Position numbers and translations under genes: made by a program. The notes beneath the pieces are model-generated. The model was not told the origin of the DNA, ran no database searches, and saw only the letters and a program-made list of their open reading frames with translations. Positions 25,268 through 34,836 of a DNA stretch of 64,000 nucleotides are shown piece after piece. Origin of the DNA: Halorubrum salipaludis (lineage in GTDB: Archaea; Halobacteriota; Halobacteria; Halobacteriales; Haloferacaceae); assembly GCF_002286985.1 (NCBI RefSeq), contig NZ_NSKC01000005.1, positions 62,001 to 126,000 on the forward strand, given 5' to 3'. Numbering within the stretch: the first letter of the stretch is position 1; every line of letters begins with the position of its first letter.

Positions 25268-27400
25268 GTGACCGACTCGGACGACCTCTTCGGACAGCTC
25301 GACGAAGCCGAGGCGGTCACTGACGACCAGACCGACTCAATCCAATCGTCGGTCGAGCAAACGGAGACCGACGACCGTCGGGAGTGCGTCGACATCTCCA
25401 CGGAGTCGACCGTATCCAAGGAGTCACGTCGACGAACCGGTATGTCCCGCTATGTAGCCCGGTGTCGCTTCTGTCGCTGTAAGTTCCAACAACATCGAAT
25501 CGCGGCGAGACACGAAGGCAGGTGCGACGTAGAACCAGTCGCACAGTGTCGATATTGCGGCGAGACGCATACGCGGGCTGACGACCTGGAACTTCATCTC
25601 AAGACTTGTGAGGCTTACGAGCGCGCCGAGAAACGTCTTGACGAGGAGAGTGAGGCGGAAACGGGCGATGGTGACAGGACTACCGAGACAGCTAGCTTTG
25701 GCGACGATGATGACCACTTCTCACGGCGCTTCATCGACCCGCAGCCCCACGAGTTCCACGGGTACCTCAAATGGGACTGCGAGGATCTAGATAATCCCCT
25801 TCGGTCGTACTTCGGGCTCCGGTCCCTCCAGGGGGAACACGACTTTGAGCAGCACGGACGACTCCGTACGACGGCCGAGATCGACGGGAGCGAGTGGAAT
25901 GTCGAGTTCGGGTTCAAGTCCTGCGGGCTCGCGCCGCGGGACGCTGCAAACTTCCAGCTCGAAGAGGTAAGAGAATATCTCGTCTACGTCTACCCGAAAG
26001 GCTACGAGTCGTGGGGAGACGCAAAATCAGAGGCGCGAAAACGGGCGTATTTCCGCATCTCTCCTCGATGGCCGGATATCGAGACCAAAGACGGTGTCCC
26101 GTCGATGTCCAACCCGTGCGACTTGGAGGGGTACGACGTGGAGGTCGAAGGGTCATACTGGGACTTCGAGCAGTATCCTTCGGTCTTACAGCAGTCGCTT
26201 AATGCCCTCAAAACGCGCCAGGGGTTCCGGTTCAACAGTCCGACACCCATCTATCCGGAGGACTTCACGACAGATCGGATCCACACTTCGTCGAACATCG
26301 TCGACGCAGAGCTATATGTTCGAGTGCTCCGCGGAGAGACCGGTGAGGCGATCGCTCACGACGGAACACTCCAACAGATCTCTATGCTACTCGCCGGTGA
26401 CCGAGAGGGGTACGCGAAGTCGGTCCGTGACGATCGGGAGTGTCCGGGCCACTACCATACTGCCACCGTCGGCCCTCGCCGTGCTGGTGAGATGATCGGT
26501 AGTCACGAGCTGGCGAAAGAGTTCAAGCACTACCACATGCGGAACCCCGACGCCGTCGAGGGTACGCCACTCGAAAATCCAAAAATTGGCGTCTCTTTCC
26601 AGAACTCGATCCACGACGAGACGTTGTACTGGGACGACCTCGACACCCTTGTCACAGAACTCGATGAGGCGCTGTTAAACGTCCTCAACTGGTCGAACAT
26701 TCCGACCCGGCCGGACGGGCAGATGTACGTCGAAGACGACTACTTTGAGGTATCGGGATCCCGTCGGTGGCGGAAGATTCTCCCTGACCGGCTACCTCGG
26801 ATTGAGGTTAAGCAGGACGATCAGATATTCGCGACGGCGGCGCAGATGAACGATACGGACACGGAACTCGTTGAGACGCTGCTCACGGACGGTGGAGAGA
26901 CGTCGCCGAAGGAGTTGGCTCATTCCATCGGCGTTCATTTGGACACTGTCTATCGCGCTCTCAAGCGCCTCTCGCCGCTCGTGGATCATACCTACGGCGA
27001 GGTTCAATTGGGGTCGAAGTACATCGCTCAGGAGCTCACGGGCTACATCGATTCGGTGTCGGACAGCATCAAGTCCGGACTGGAAAACGCCCTCGACGGG
27101 CTCACCCGAGCAGAAGCTCACGGCGGGGACGATGACCCCTGGAATCGCTGGCTCGACCGGTACGGTGGGGAGATCAGTCGAACAGAGGGCGCTGAGCCCG
27201 ACGAACTCGACATCGGGTTCCAGCCCGCGAGCCTCGAAGAGGCCCGTCGGCTGCTTCGAAGCGGTGCGACCCAGTGGTCGAAGGTGACAGAGGAAGAGCT
27301 CCGACAGTTCGCGTTCGAGTTCGATCCGAAGATCACTCTCACCGACGGCCAAGTGTATGCGCCTCGCCGCTTTGCTGACGCGTTAGGAACTCCCGGCTAG
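25268..27400 (+). CDS. Large zinc-finger / winged-helix protein of the integrated element
   Basis: 710 residues from a GTG at 25268, chosen because GGAGGT lies at 25254-25259, eight bases upstream. The first 65 residues are acidic and disordered. Two zinc-finger-like segments follow: CRFCRCKFQQHRIAARHEGR-C and CRYCGETHTRADDLELHLKT-C. A long central domain is unrecognised. Near residues 540-600 is a winged-helix (LLTDGGETSPKELAHSIGVH with LDTVYRALKRLS). I recall similar large HTH proteins next to tRNA genes in haloarchaeal integrative elements (unverified). Replication or transcription control of the element is plausible. Confidence 0.75.
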   Translation: MTDSDDLFGQLDEAEAVTDDQTDSIQSSVEQTETDDRRECVDISTESTVSKESRRRTGMSRYVARCRFCRCKFQQHRIAARHEGRCDVEPVAQCRYCGETHTRADDLELHLKTCEAYERAEKRLDEESEAETGDGDRTTETASFGDDDDHFSRRFIDPQPHEFHGYLKWDCEDLDNPLRSYFGLRSLQGEHDFEQHGRLRTTAEIDGSEWNVEFGFKSCGLAPRDAANFQLEEVREYLVYVYPKGYESWGDAKSEARKRAYFRISPRWPDIETKDGVPSMSNPCDLEGYDVEVEGSYWDFEQYPSVLQQSLNALKTRQGFRFNSPTPIYPEDFTTDRIHTSSNIVDAELYVRVLRGETGEAIAHDGTLQQISMLLAGDREGYAKSVRDDRECPGHYHTATVGPRRAGEMIGSHELAKEFKHYHMRNPDAVEGTPLENPKIGVSFQNSIHDETLYWDDLDTLVTELDEALLNVLNWSNIPTRPDGQMYVEDDYFEVSGSRRWRKILPDRLPRIEVKQDDQIFATAAQMNDTDTELVETLLTDGGETSPKELAHSIGVHLDTVYRALKRLSPLVDHTYGEVQLGSKYIAQELTGYIDSVSDSIKSGLENALDGLTRAEAHGGDDDPWNRWLDRYGGEISRTEGAEPDELDIGFQPASLEEARRLLRSGATQWSKVTEEELRQFAFEFDPKITLTDGQVYAPRRFADALGTPG

Positions 27401-27785
27401 CGCGGCGACTCGTGAGAGGCATCACTATCGATCGAAGCTTTTAGCGGCTGTTTTTGCTTGTTATTTGCCCCGATCTCCCGGACTTTCGAGTGTGTCGAGT
27501 ATCGCAGGCACTAGATGGACTTAATCCGAAGTCGCAACTTCGAGGTGGGGTACCCAACTCTCAGTTACGTGTGTGGCTAAGGAGCCACACTGGGAAACCA
27601 CTGCCTCGCTTCGCTCGGCAGATTCCAGCAGAAATACAGGGGGTCGGCGCGCCTGACTCGGCGCGCCTCGACGTTGACCCACCAACGGTGAATCGAGCTC
27701 CGATTAGGTGCCGGATACGAACTTGGCCGCATCGGTGATGGCCTCCTGCCTTCAGAACGTATGCTCTGAAGTGGCCAGATTAGAA
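27401..27785. other. Hairpin-rich gap between convergent genes
   Basis: 385 bases between the ends of the HTH gene and hsdR. Three perfect inverted repeats stand out: GTGTGGCT-AAGG-AGCCACAC (27571-27590), GGCGCGCC-6 bases-GGCGCGCC (27646-27667) and CTTCAGA-8 bases-TCTGAAG (27750-27771). They may terminate or insulate the two convergent transcripts, or form part of a replication or maintenance site of the element. No gene is supported. Confidence 0.5.
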
Positions 27786-30749
27786 TTACCCTTCGGCTTG
27801 CTGGCTTTCTTGATAGACTTGGTGGCGAAGATGCTCTGTGATCACTTCCTGTACCTCGTCGTTGTCCATGAACTCAGCGAACAACTCTTCGTTCTGGTCC
27901 ATTCGGTCGATGAACATCTCGGTGAGCACACTGTCGAATTCTAGAGCGAAATTCTCGCGACTATTCACCTTTGCAGACCTTCGTAGGTGATCATCTTCGA
28001 GTGCGTCCTCTTTCAGCTGTTCGAGGAACAACTGGTCAGCCTCGGTAAAGTCGGTCCCCAGCTTCTCGTTGATCTTCTCAACGATGGTCGAAAGTTCAAC
28101 TTCGTCATCCTCGCTTCCCCCACCAGTCCCCGCGTTTGTTGGTCCTTGCACTTCCCCGTCGGTCTTGTCTAGTTTGATATCTCCTTCCTCCGATTTTTCG
28201 AGCCGGTAGTACTGGAGCGCGAGCTCGTCGTCGAATTCGACATCAGGCTGGCCCGAACCCTTCGGGAGATCCTTGTAGAGGAACCGACCGAACGTGTACA
28301 GCTTTTCCAGGTGCGTATCAGCGTAGCTGACGATCTGGGACTGGAACTTGTAGAGACGAAGGAACGATCGGAGCGTCGACCGGAACTCTTCCTGTGTTTC
28401 TTCGTTCGAGACCATGAATTCGTCACGGGCAGGCTGTACCAAGCTACTTAATTTTGCGTGTGAGCCCTCTGTCCCCGTATTTTCAGGGTCAAAAAAGACC
28501 TCCGCGAATCGGTCCACGTCACTCTGGTCGTAGATACGGAACGCTTTCAGTTCGCTCGCGAGCTGCTGGAGGTGTTGCGGGTCAGTCTCCTCGGTGACAG
28601 TGGTCTTCCCGTAGAACGGCTCGAACGCCTCTTTAATCTCCGACTGCTCGTTTTCGAAATCAAGGACGAACGTGTCCTCCTTTCCTGGGTGTGTCCGGTT
28701 CAGACGGGAAAGCGTCTGGACCGCCTGTATCCCGGAGAGCTTCTTGTCCACGTACATCGTGTGAAGAAGCGGCTGGTCGAAGCCAGTCTGGTACTTGTCG
28801 GCGACGACGAGGACTTGGTAGGCTTGGCTGTCGAAGACATTCGGAAGTTCAGACTCCTTGATCCCGTCGTTCATCCCCTGCTCGGTGTAGCTCCCGCCGT
28901 CGTCTTCGACAGTCCCTGAGAAGGCCACGAGCGCGCTCAGATTGTAGCCGTTCTCCTCGATGTACTCGTCGAGGGACTTCTTGTAGCGGACGGCGTGAGC
29001 ACGCGAGGAGGTAACGATCATAGCCTTCGCCTTGCCGCCGATCTTGTGCTGCGTGTTGTTCCGGAAGTGCTCGACGATGATCTCGACCTTCTGTGAGACG
29101 TTGTGCGGGTGGAGCTTCAGGAACCGGGAGATGGCCTTCACGGCTTTCTTTTCGGGAACCTGCGGGTCCTCTTCGACGACCTTCGCGACGTTGTAGAACG
29201 TCTCGTAGGTCGTGTAGTTCCGGAGCACGTCGAGGATGAACCCCTCGTCGATGGCCTGCTGCATCGAGTAAAGGTGGAAGGGTTCGTACCCTCCCTCGCC
29301 GTCAGGCTCGCCGAACATCTGGAGCGTCTTCGCCTTCGGCGTCGCCGTGAATGCGAAGAAGCTGAGGTTCGGCTGCTTGCTCCGGGCTTCCGCGCTGGCA
29401 ACGATAGCGTCTTCCGCGTCGTCGATATCGTCTTCGTCGACTCCGGAGAGGATATCCTTCATCTCCGCGGACATCTCCCCGGTCTGGCTGCTGTGTGCCT
29501 CGTCGACAACGACTGCGTAGTCCCGCTCCGGGAGCGACTGCGTGTGTTCGATAACGTACGGGAACGTCTGGAGCGTAGTGATGATTACCGGCTTCCCGGC
29601 TTCGAGCGCCTCCGCGAGCTCCTCCGACTTCGGCCCGTGCTCGCCGGTGATCCCGTGAACGACGCCCGTCTTGTGGTCCAGTTCGTAGATCGTGTTACGG
29701 AGCTGTTCGTCCAGTATTGTCCGGTCAGTGACGACGACGACGCCGTCGAAGACCGCCTCGTCGTCGACGTCATGAAGCGAAACGAGTCGGTGGACGAGCC
29801 ACGCGATGGACTTGCTCTTCCCGCTTCCCGTGGAGTGTTGGACGAGGTAGTCCTCGCCCGATCCCTCGCGTTTCGCGCTGTCGACAAGCTGGCGGACGCA
29901 TTCGAGCTGATGATACCGCGGGAAGATCAGCGTCTCCTCCTCCTCGACGGTGATGCCGTCCTTCTTGATCTCCTCGGTGTCGATGTGGATGAAGCGTTGG
30001 ATGATGTCCATCCAGCTGTCCTTCTCCCAGACCTCCTTCCAGAGGTAGGCAGTCCGGTGGTCGTTCTCCCGCGGGGGGTTTCCGCCACCCTTCTCGTGGC
30101 CCTTGTTGAACGGGAGGAAGTTGGTATCCTCGCCGTCGAGTTCGGTCGTGTAGTAGACCTCGTTCTGGTCGATCGCAAAGTGGACGAGCGCGCCGCGCTT
30201 GAACCGGAGGACGGGGACGCTCGGGTCGCGGTCCTCGCGGTACTGCTCCCGGGCGTTACGAGCGGTCTGGTCGGTGAAGGTATTCTTGAGTTCGGCGGTC
30301 GCGACGGGGATCCCGTTGAGACTCAACGCGAGATCGATGCTCCGGTCTGGGTTCGTCGCGGAGTGGTGGAGCTGTTGGGTCACGCCGAGAACATTGGCGT
30401 CGTACTTCCGCTGTAACTCGGGGTTGATACCGGTGTTCGGCTGGAACGTCGCGAGGTCGATCTTCGTGCCGGTCGTTCGGAGCCCGTGTCGTAGGAGTTC
30501 GAGCGTCCCCTGGCGTTCGAGCGCGCTGGTGAGTTCTTGGAGGAAGCGCTGGCGGGTGTTGCCCTTGTGGGCGGTCTCCAGTTTCTCCCACGCCTCCGGC
30601 TGCGTCTCCTTCACGAACGAGACGATCTGCTGGGGAAAGATGCCACGTTCGGCGTCGAAGCGATCGCTCGGCACCTCGACGTAGCCGCGATCGAGGAGGG
30701 CGGACGCGATTTCGTTCTCGAAGGCCTTCTCGTCGTAGGGTTTGCTCAT
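27786..30749 (-). CDS. hsdR: Type I restriction endonuclease, motor/nuclease subunit
   Basis: 987 residues. The N-terminal nuclease core has SIDLALSLNGIPVATAELKN (Asp139, then E-x-K at 153-155). The translocase has QHSTGSGKSKSIAW (Walker A, about 306-312), VVVDEAHSSQTG (DEAH), FTATPKAKTL and VADKYQTGFDQPLLHTMYVD. This is the full set expected of an active HsdR that cuts DNA after translocation. Its ATG overlaps the hsdS stop (TAATG), so it is the last gene of an hsdM-hsdS-hsdR operon. No truncation is seen. Confidence 0.95.
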   Translation of the reverse strand: MSKPYDEKAFENEIASALLDRGYVEVPSDRFDAERGIFPQQIVSFVKETQPEAWEKLETAHKGNTRQRFLQELTSALERQGTLELLRHGLRTTGTKIDLATFQPNTGINPELQRKYDANVLGVTQQLHHSATNPDRSIDLALSLNGIPVATAELKNTFTDQTARNAREQYREDRDPSVPVLRFKRGALVHFAIDQNEVYYTTELDGEDTNFLPFNKGHEKGGGNPPRENDHRTAYLWKEVWEKDSWMDIIQRFIHIDTEEIKKDGITVEEEETLIFPRYHQLECVRQLVDSAKREGSGEDYLVQHSTGSGKSKSIAWLVHRLVSLHDVDDEAVFDGVVVVTDRTILDEQLRNTIYELDHKTGVVHGITGEHGPKSEELAEALEAGKPVIITTLQTFPYVIEHTQSLPERDYAVVVDEAHSSQTGEMSAEMKDILSGVDEDDIDDAEDAIVASAEARSKQPNLSFFAFTATPKAKTLQMFGEPDGEGGYEPFHLYSMQQAIDEGFILDVLRNYTTYETFYNVAKVVEEDPQVPEKKAVKAISRFLKLHPHNVSQKVEIIVEHFRNNTQHKIGGKAKAMIVTSSRAHAVRYKKSLDEYIEENGYNLSALVAFSGTVEDDGGSYTEQGMNDGIKESELPNVFDSQAYQVLVVADKYQTGFDQPLLHTMYVDKKLSGIQAVQTLSRLNRTHPGKEDTFVLDFENEQSEIKEAFEPFYGKTTVTEETDPQHLQQLASELKAFRIYDQSDVDRFAEVFFDPENTGTEGSHAKLSSLVQPARDEFMVSNEETQEEFRSTLRSFLRLYKFQSQIVSYADTHLEKLYTFGRFLYKDLPKGSGQPDVEFDDELALQYYRLEKSEEGDIKLDKTDGEVQGPTNAGTGGGSEDDEVELSTIVEKINEKLGTDFTEADQLFLEQLKEDALEDDHLRRSAKVNSRENFALEFDSVLTEMFIDRMDQNEELFAEFMDNDEVQEVITEHLRHQVYQESQQAEG

Positions 30750-32104
30750 TAATCGTCGCCTTGAATGACACCTTTCTCTTCAGACACATCAATCTGACCC
30801 GTGACTGCGGCAGTGATGAGGGCTTGGCGCTTCTCTTCGAGGAGGTCGATCGTCTCGTCGACGCGATCGATCAGTTCCCAGAGTCGTTCCGTCTCGGTCT
30901 CAACATGCTCGACGATCTCGCGCTGCTCCTCAACCGGCGGGAGCGGAGTTTTGAACGACTTGATATCCGGCATATAAATCGTCTGGTGCGTGGAGCCTTG
31001 CATCAGGCGTTCGAACTCCTGCTCCATCGAGCGGAACACGTAAAGCAGATATTCCGGGATGATTTCGTCGCCACAGACCCAGTTCGCGAAGTCCTGAGAC
31101 GTTGCCATCGGTTTCCCCATGATTCCCGAAAACCCCACAGAAGCAGTACGAGAGAGGAACACCGTTCCCTCGGGAAGCAGGTGCGCACCGGAATTCTCCA
31201 TCCCGAGTTCGCTGATCTGGTTTTCCGTTTCGTGGAGGTATCTCTTTTTATTACCCCGAAATTTCTTGATGTCAGATGTTGTTAGCCAAGGGATATTTGT
31301 ATTTTCCCAATACTCGTCTTTGGATCGGTCCGGTGTATGACCGGATTCCAATTGTGCAACAAATTTGGTGCTGATCACATCCCAGTCTGAATTGACTTGA
31401 CCAATCCAGCCGACCCCGGAATCAGTCGTGTTTGAGTTGCCAAGACCGTGAGTGACAGCACCTGATACAATTGAATTCTTTTTTCTCTCTGCTGCTTCTC
31501 GGATTTTATCGAATTTATTCAATAGAGTCGAAATTATATCAAGTTGATTATTGAGAAATTTGACTATTTTTGATTGTTCTTCTACCGGTGGTAGTGGTAT
31601 CTTAATTGACCTTACGTCCGGCATATATATTGATTTGTGAGTTGATCCTTCTGCTAGCCGGTCAAATTCTTCCCCCATAGATTCAAAAACATAATACAGA
31701 AACTCTGGTATTAGCTCATCCCCACAAACCCAGTTGACCATGCTTTGGTCAGTGGCGGCTTCTACCTTCAGAATACAAGTAAAACCAATCGTAGCTGTTC
31801 GACTGAGAATGACTGTTCCGGAAGGTACTAGACGGGTAGAGGCATTATTTAGGCCTTTTTTTGTGATATATTCATTTGTTTCTGAGACGTATCTGCTCCC
31901 GCTTTCTCTTACTCGTGACATGTCGGACAAAGAGAACCAGGGGATGTCTCCATCCCAGTATGATGATTCGTCTCTATCGGGAGTGTGTCCCGTCTCAAGA
32001 CGGGCAACGAATCTAGCTCTAACGTCCTCCCAATGTGCTGGGATAGTCGCAATCCATGGAATGCTTGATTCTCGATAATCCCGATACGCGCTAAGGTCAC
32101 TCAT
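30749..32104 (-). CDS. hsdS: Type I restriction-modification specificity subunit with two similar recognition domains
   Basis: 451 residues with two target-recognition domains (TRDs) separated by helical spacers. The two TRDs are clearly alike: GHTPDR in both, IPWFSLSDM/IPWLTTSDI, GTVILSRTATIGF/GTVFLSRTASVGF, NWVCGDELIPEF/NWVCGDEIIPEY and IYMPDVRSIKIPLPPVEEQ/IYMPDIKSFKTPLPPVEEQ. Similar TRDs suggest similar half-sites in inverse orientation. The N-terminal half (31,400-32,104) is much more AT-rich than the C-terminal half, so one TRD may have been acquired separately. It overlaps hsdM by eight bases. Confidence 0.94.
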   Translation of the reverse strand: MSDLSAYRDYRESSIPWIATIPAHWEDVRARFVARLETGHTPDRDESSYWDGDIPWFSLSDMSRVRESGSRYVSETNEYITKKGLNNASTRLVPSGTVILSRTATIGFTCILKVEAATDQSMVNWVCGDELIPEFLYYVFESMGEEFDRLAEGSTHKSIYMPDVRSIKIPLPPVEEQSKIVKFLNNQLDIISTLLNKFDKIREAAERKKNSIVSGAVTHGLGNSNTTDSGVGWIGQVNSDWDVISTKFVAQLESGHTPDRSKDEYWENTNIPWLTTSDIKKFRGNKKRYLHETENQISELGMENSGAHLLPEGTVFLSRTASVGFSGIMGKPMATSQDFANWVCGDEIIPEYLLYVFRSMEQEFERLMQGSTHQTIYMPDIKSFKTPLPPVEEQREIVEHVETETERLWELIDRVDETIDLLEEKRQALITAAVTGQIDVSEEKGVIQGDD

Positions 32105-34091
32105 AGATTATTTCCTCCACTAAGTCCGATATTTCGCCATGAAGACGCTGTATCTCTGAATCTATCTTACTTGGGCTATCATGTGTTGTGTATTCGTAAA
32201 AATATCTATCAAAGTTAATTTCATACCCAACGACGCCAAGCTCTCCATCCTGATCGTCGTGATATTTTTTGCTCTCGTTGATCCACGCATTTTCTAAATA
32301 GGGGGTAACCTCTTCCTCGAAGTACTCCCGTGGGTCCGTCCCCAGCGGCACGCGTTCGCGCTCTCGCAGATCGCCGTCGTGATTGGGGTTCCCGTTTCCG
32401 TCGGTCACGATCTCCGCGTCGTCGTTCTGCTCTCCGAGGGCACGCTCGATCGCATCATAAACGCTGTCACGCACGTCGACGCCCTGCATGTTGAACGTCA
32501 ACTCCACTTCATTTATAAACTCGTCTCGGTCCATCCACTGCTTGTCGCCGTCGAGCGTCCGCAGCGACTCCTTCACCGCTTCCTGCGTCTCCTCGTCGCG
32601 GTTCGTGAACGCGCGCTCGTCGTCGAGGCTCTCGATGCGGTCGTCCGTGGCCCTGAAACTCATCCGTAGCGGGCGGTCGATGACGATCCGGCGGTAGCCG
32701 AACTCCTCGGTGGGGACGACCTTCGAGCGACCGTTCGCCTCTAGGTCGCCGAAGATACGGGAGATTTCATCGATGTGCTCCTGTCGGAGTTCATGACGCT
32801 TCTCGCCGAGGCTCTCGTCCATCTCGGCATACTGGTTCTGCGCGTCGATCAACTGGACATTGTCCTCGCGCTTTGCGGGCTTGTCGTTCGAGAGCACCCA
32901 GATGTACGTGCGGATGCCCGTGTTGTAAAAGAGATTCTCCGGCAGACCGACGATCGCCTCCAGCCAGTCGTTTTCGAGGATCCACCGCCGGATCGCCGAC
33001 TCCCCGCTGTTGGGGCCGCCGTTGAACAGCGGCGAGCCGTTGAACACGATCGCGATCCGAGAGCCGCCCTCCTCGGGCGGCTTCATCTTGCTGATCATGT
33101 GCTGGAGGAACAGGAACGCGCCGTCGTTGGTGCGCGGCGTTCCGGCGCCGAACCGACCGGCGTAGCCCTCTTCGTCGTGTTCGCGCTCGATCTCCTCTTT
33201 CACCTTCTTCCATGAGACACCGAACGGCGGGTTCGAGAGCATGTAGTCGAACTGCCGTCCCTTGAACCCGTCCTGCGTGAAGGAGTTCCCGTAGACGATG
33301 TTGTCAGGCTCTTGCCCCTTGATGAGCATGTCCGAGTTACAGACGGCGTAGGACTCGGGGTTCAGCTCCTGCCCGAAGACGTGGAGCCTCGCGTCGGTGT
33401 TGAGCTGCCGGACGTACTCCTCGGCGACGCTAAGCATCCCGCCGGTTCCACACGCCGGGTCGTAGACGGTTCGGACCGCCCCCTGCTCGGACAGCGCCTC
33501 GTCGTCCTCCTGAAAGATGAGGTTCACCATCAGCTCGATGACCTCGCGGGGCGTGAAATGCTCCCCGGCGGTCTCGTTGCTGAGCTCGTTGAACTTCCGG
33601 ATGAGCTCCTCGTAGATGTACCCCATCTCTTCGTTCGCGACCTCGTCGGGGTGGAGGTCGATCTCGGCAAACTGCCGAACGACCTTGTAGAGGAGGTCGG
33701 CGTCGTCGAGGCGCTGAATCTGGTGATCGAAGTCGAACTTCTCGAAGATCTCCGTCGTTTCCTCGTCGTACTGGTTGATGTAGTACTGGAGGTTCTCCGC
33801 GATGTTGTCGGGATCGTTACACAGCGTTTCGAACGTGTACTCGCTCGTGTTGTACACCTCGGCGTCGGCCGCCTTCTTGAGCGACGGGGCGACGTTTTCG
33901 ATGCCCTGCTCTTGGAGCTGCTCGTAGCGTTCGAGGACCTCGTCTTTGTTCCGCGCGGTCACGCAGTCGAGCCGGCGGAGAACCGTCAACGGGAGAACGA
34001 CCTTCTGATACTCCGACTGCTTGTAATCTCCTCTGAGGAGGTCGGCAATGGACCAAATGAAGTCCGCCTTCTCGTTGAAGTTCTCGACCAT
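32097..34091 (-). CDS. hsdM: Type I restriction-modification DNA methyltransferase subunit
   Basis: About 664 residues from the ATG at 34091 (a GTG two codons upstream is also possible). The N-terminal HsdM domain begins MVENFNEKADFIWSIADLLR. The SAM motif is VYDPACGTGGMLSVAEEYV and the adenine-methylase catalytic motif is DYMLSNPPFGVSWKKV (NPPF). The N6-adenine methylase protects host sites and joins HsdS and HsdR. A TATA-like box at 34117-34123 fits a leaderless operon promoter. Confidence 0.95.
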   Translation of the reverse strand: MVENFNEKADFIWSIADLLRGDYKQSEYQKVVLPLTVLRRLDCVTARNKDEVLERYEQLQEQGIENVAPSLKKAADAEVYNTSEYTFETLCNDPDNIAENLQYYINQYDEETTEIFEKFDFDHQIQRLDDADLLYKVVRQFAEIDLHPDEVANEEMGYIYEELIRKFNELSNETAGEHFTPREVIELMVNLIFQEDDEALSEQGAVRTVYDPACGTGGMLSVAEEYVRQLNTDARLHVFGQELNPESYAVCNSDMLIKGQEPDNIVYGNSFTQDGFKGRQFDYMLSNPPFGVSWKKVKEEIEREHDEEGYAGRFGAGTPRTNDGAFLFLQHMISKMKPPEEGGSRIAIVFNGSPLFNGGPNSGESAIRRWILENDWLEAIVGLPENLFYNTGIRTYIWVLSNDKPAKREDNVQLIDAQNQYAEMDESLGEKRHELRQEHIDEISRIFGDLEANGRSKVVPTEEFGYRRIVIDRPLRMSFRATDDRIESLDDERAFTNRDEETQEAVKESLRTLDGDKQWMDRDEFINEVELTFNMQGVDVRDSVYDAIERALGEQNDDAEIVTDGNGNPNHDGDLRERERVPLGTDPREYFEEEVTPYLENAWINESKKYHDDQDGELGVVGYEINFDRYFYEYTTHDSPSKIDSEIQRLHGEISDLVEEIIYE

Positions 34092-34116
34092 TAACACGCT
34101 GAATGCGAGGCTGTCA

Positions 34117-34123
34117 GATAAAC
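34117..34123 (-). promoter_or_regulatory. TATA-like box of the hsdMSR operon
   Basis: Reads GTTTATC on the minus strand and ends 25 bases before the hsdM ATG, in the 85-base gap after the CARF gene. It suggests hsdMSR has its own promoter, possibly controlled by the CARF-HTH protein encoded just upstream. Confidence 0.45.
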
Positions 34124-34176
34124 GCGACGGAGCGTCGACCTCAGCTCGAAACTCGTTTCTGACGTGTTAATACCGA

Positions 34177-34836
34177 TCATCCTGTAACACCCCCGGTCCA
34201 ACGAAGGTAGAGTCGGCCAACGTCTGTGAGCTCAATCTCTTTTCGTCGCCCATCGCGGTGAGTCTTGACGAGGCCCTTCTCCTCGAGTTTCCCGATGTGG
34301 TAGCTTACTCGTTGAGCGGATATATCCAGCTCGTCACCGATTTCACGGCCAATAACCCCCGTTCGTCCAACAACGTCCCATTCGCCAAGTTGTTCGAGAA
34401 CCGCCCGCTGTGAGTCGCTAAGGTCGAATGTGAGGGGCTGCGTGGGCGCTGGGAGTGAGACTACCAGCTCCTCTACAGACTCATCGGCCTGTGGTTCAAG
34501 GACGTAGTACGGACTTGCGCCGATGAAAAACGCCGAGGAAGTCGCCGCACCGGCCATGAGATTCGTTCCACCAGTAATATTCACGTAGAGTTCTTCTTCT
34601 GGATGATCCTTCGCGATGGAAACGATGGTATCGACGACGCTCCGCATTTTGAACGCATCGACCTCCTGGATTCGCACGTCGAAGCCGAATTGCTCGAGTT
34701 CCTCCGCGAGATCGCGTCCAGTTTCGGCAAACTTCACACTCGGGAGGAGATAGACGCGGTCAACAGCATCGTATCCACGTAGGCCTCGCTTGACGTGCTC
34801 TGTAACCCGCCCATGAGGGATTATGTGTATGCTCAT
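34177..34836 (-). CDS. CARF-domain winged-helix regulator
   Basis: 219 residues. Residues 1-115 form a Rossmann-like CARF domain: MSIHIIPHGRVTEHVKRGLR at the start and VNITGGTNLMAGAATSSAFF near 85-104, the typical ligand-contact loop. Residues 135-215 are a winged-helix with ISAQRVSYHIGKLEEKGLVK. CARF domains bind cyclic or linear oligonucleotides in CRISPR and other defence systems, and CARF-HTH proteins such as Csa3 are regulators. No cas genes are nearby. Its ATG overlaps the upstream stop by four bases, making it the third gene of a coupled operon beside hsdMSR. Confidence 0.8.
   Translation of the reverse strand: MSIHIIPHGRVTEHVKRGLRGYDAVDRVYLLPSVKFAETGRDLAEELEQFGFDVRIQEVDAFKMRSVVDTIVSIAKDHPEEELYVNITGGTNLMAGAATSSAFFIGASPYYVLEPQADESVEELVVSLPAPTQPLTFDLSDSQRAVLEQLGEWDVVGRTGVIGREIGDELDISAQRVSYHIGKLEEKGLVKTHRDGRRKEIELTDVGRLYLRWTGGVTG

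Noticed and set aside
27454-27738. Open frame of 94 codons between the HTH gene and hsdR
   Set aside because: It spans three strong hairpins, has no start signal and no protein-like pattern.
27928-27941. A 14-base match (ACACTGTCGAATTC) between the hsdR 3' region and the cores of the 250-bp repeats
   Set aside because: It lies in conserved-looking hsdR coding sequence and similarity does not extend beyond 14 bases, so it is treated as chance.
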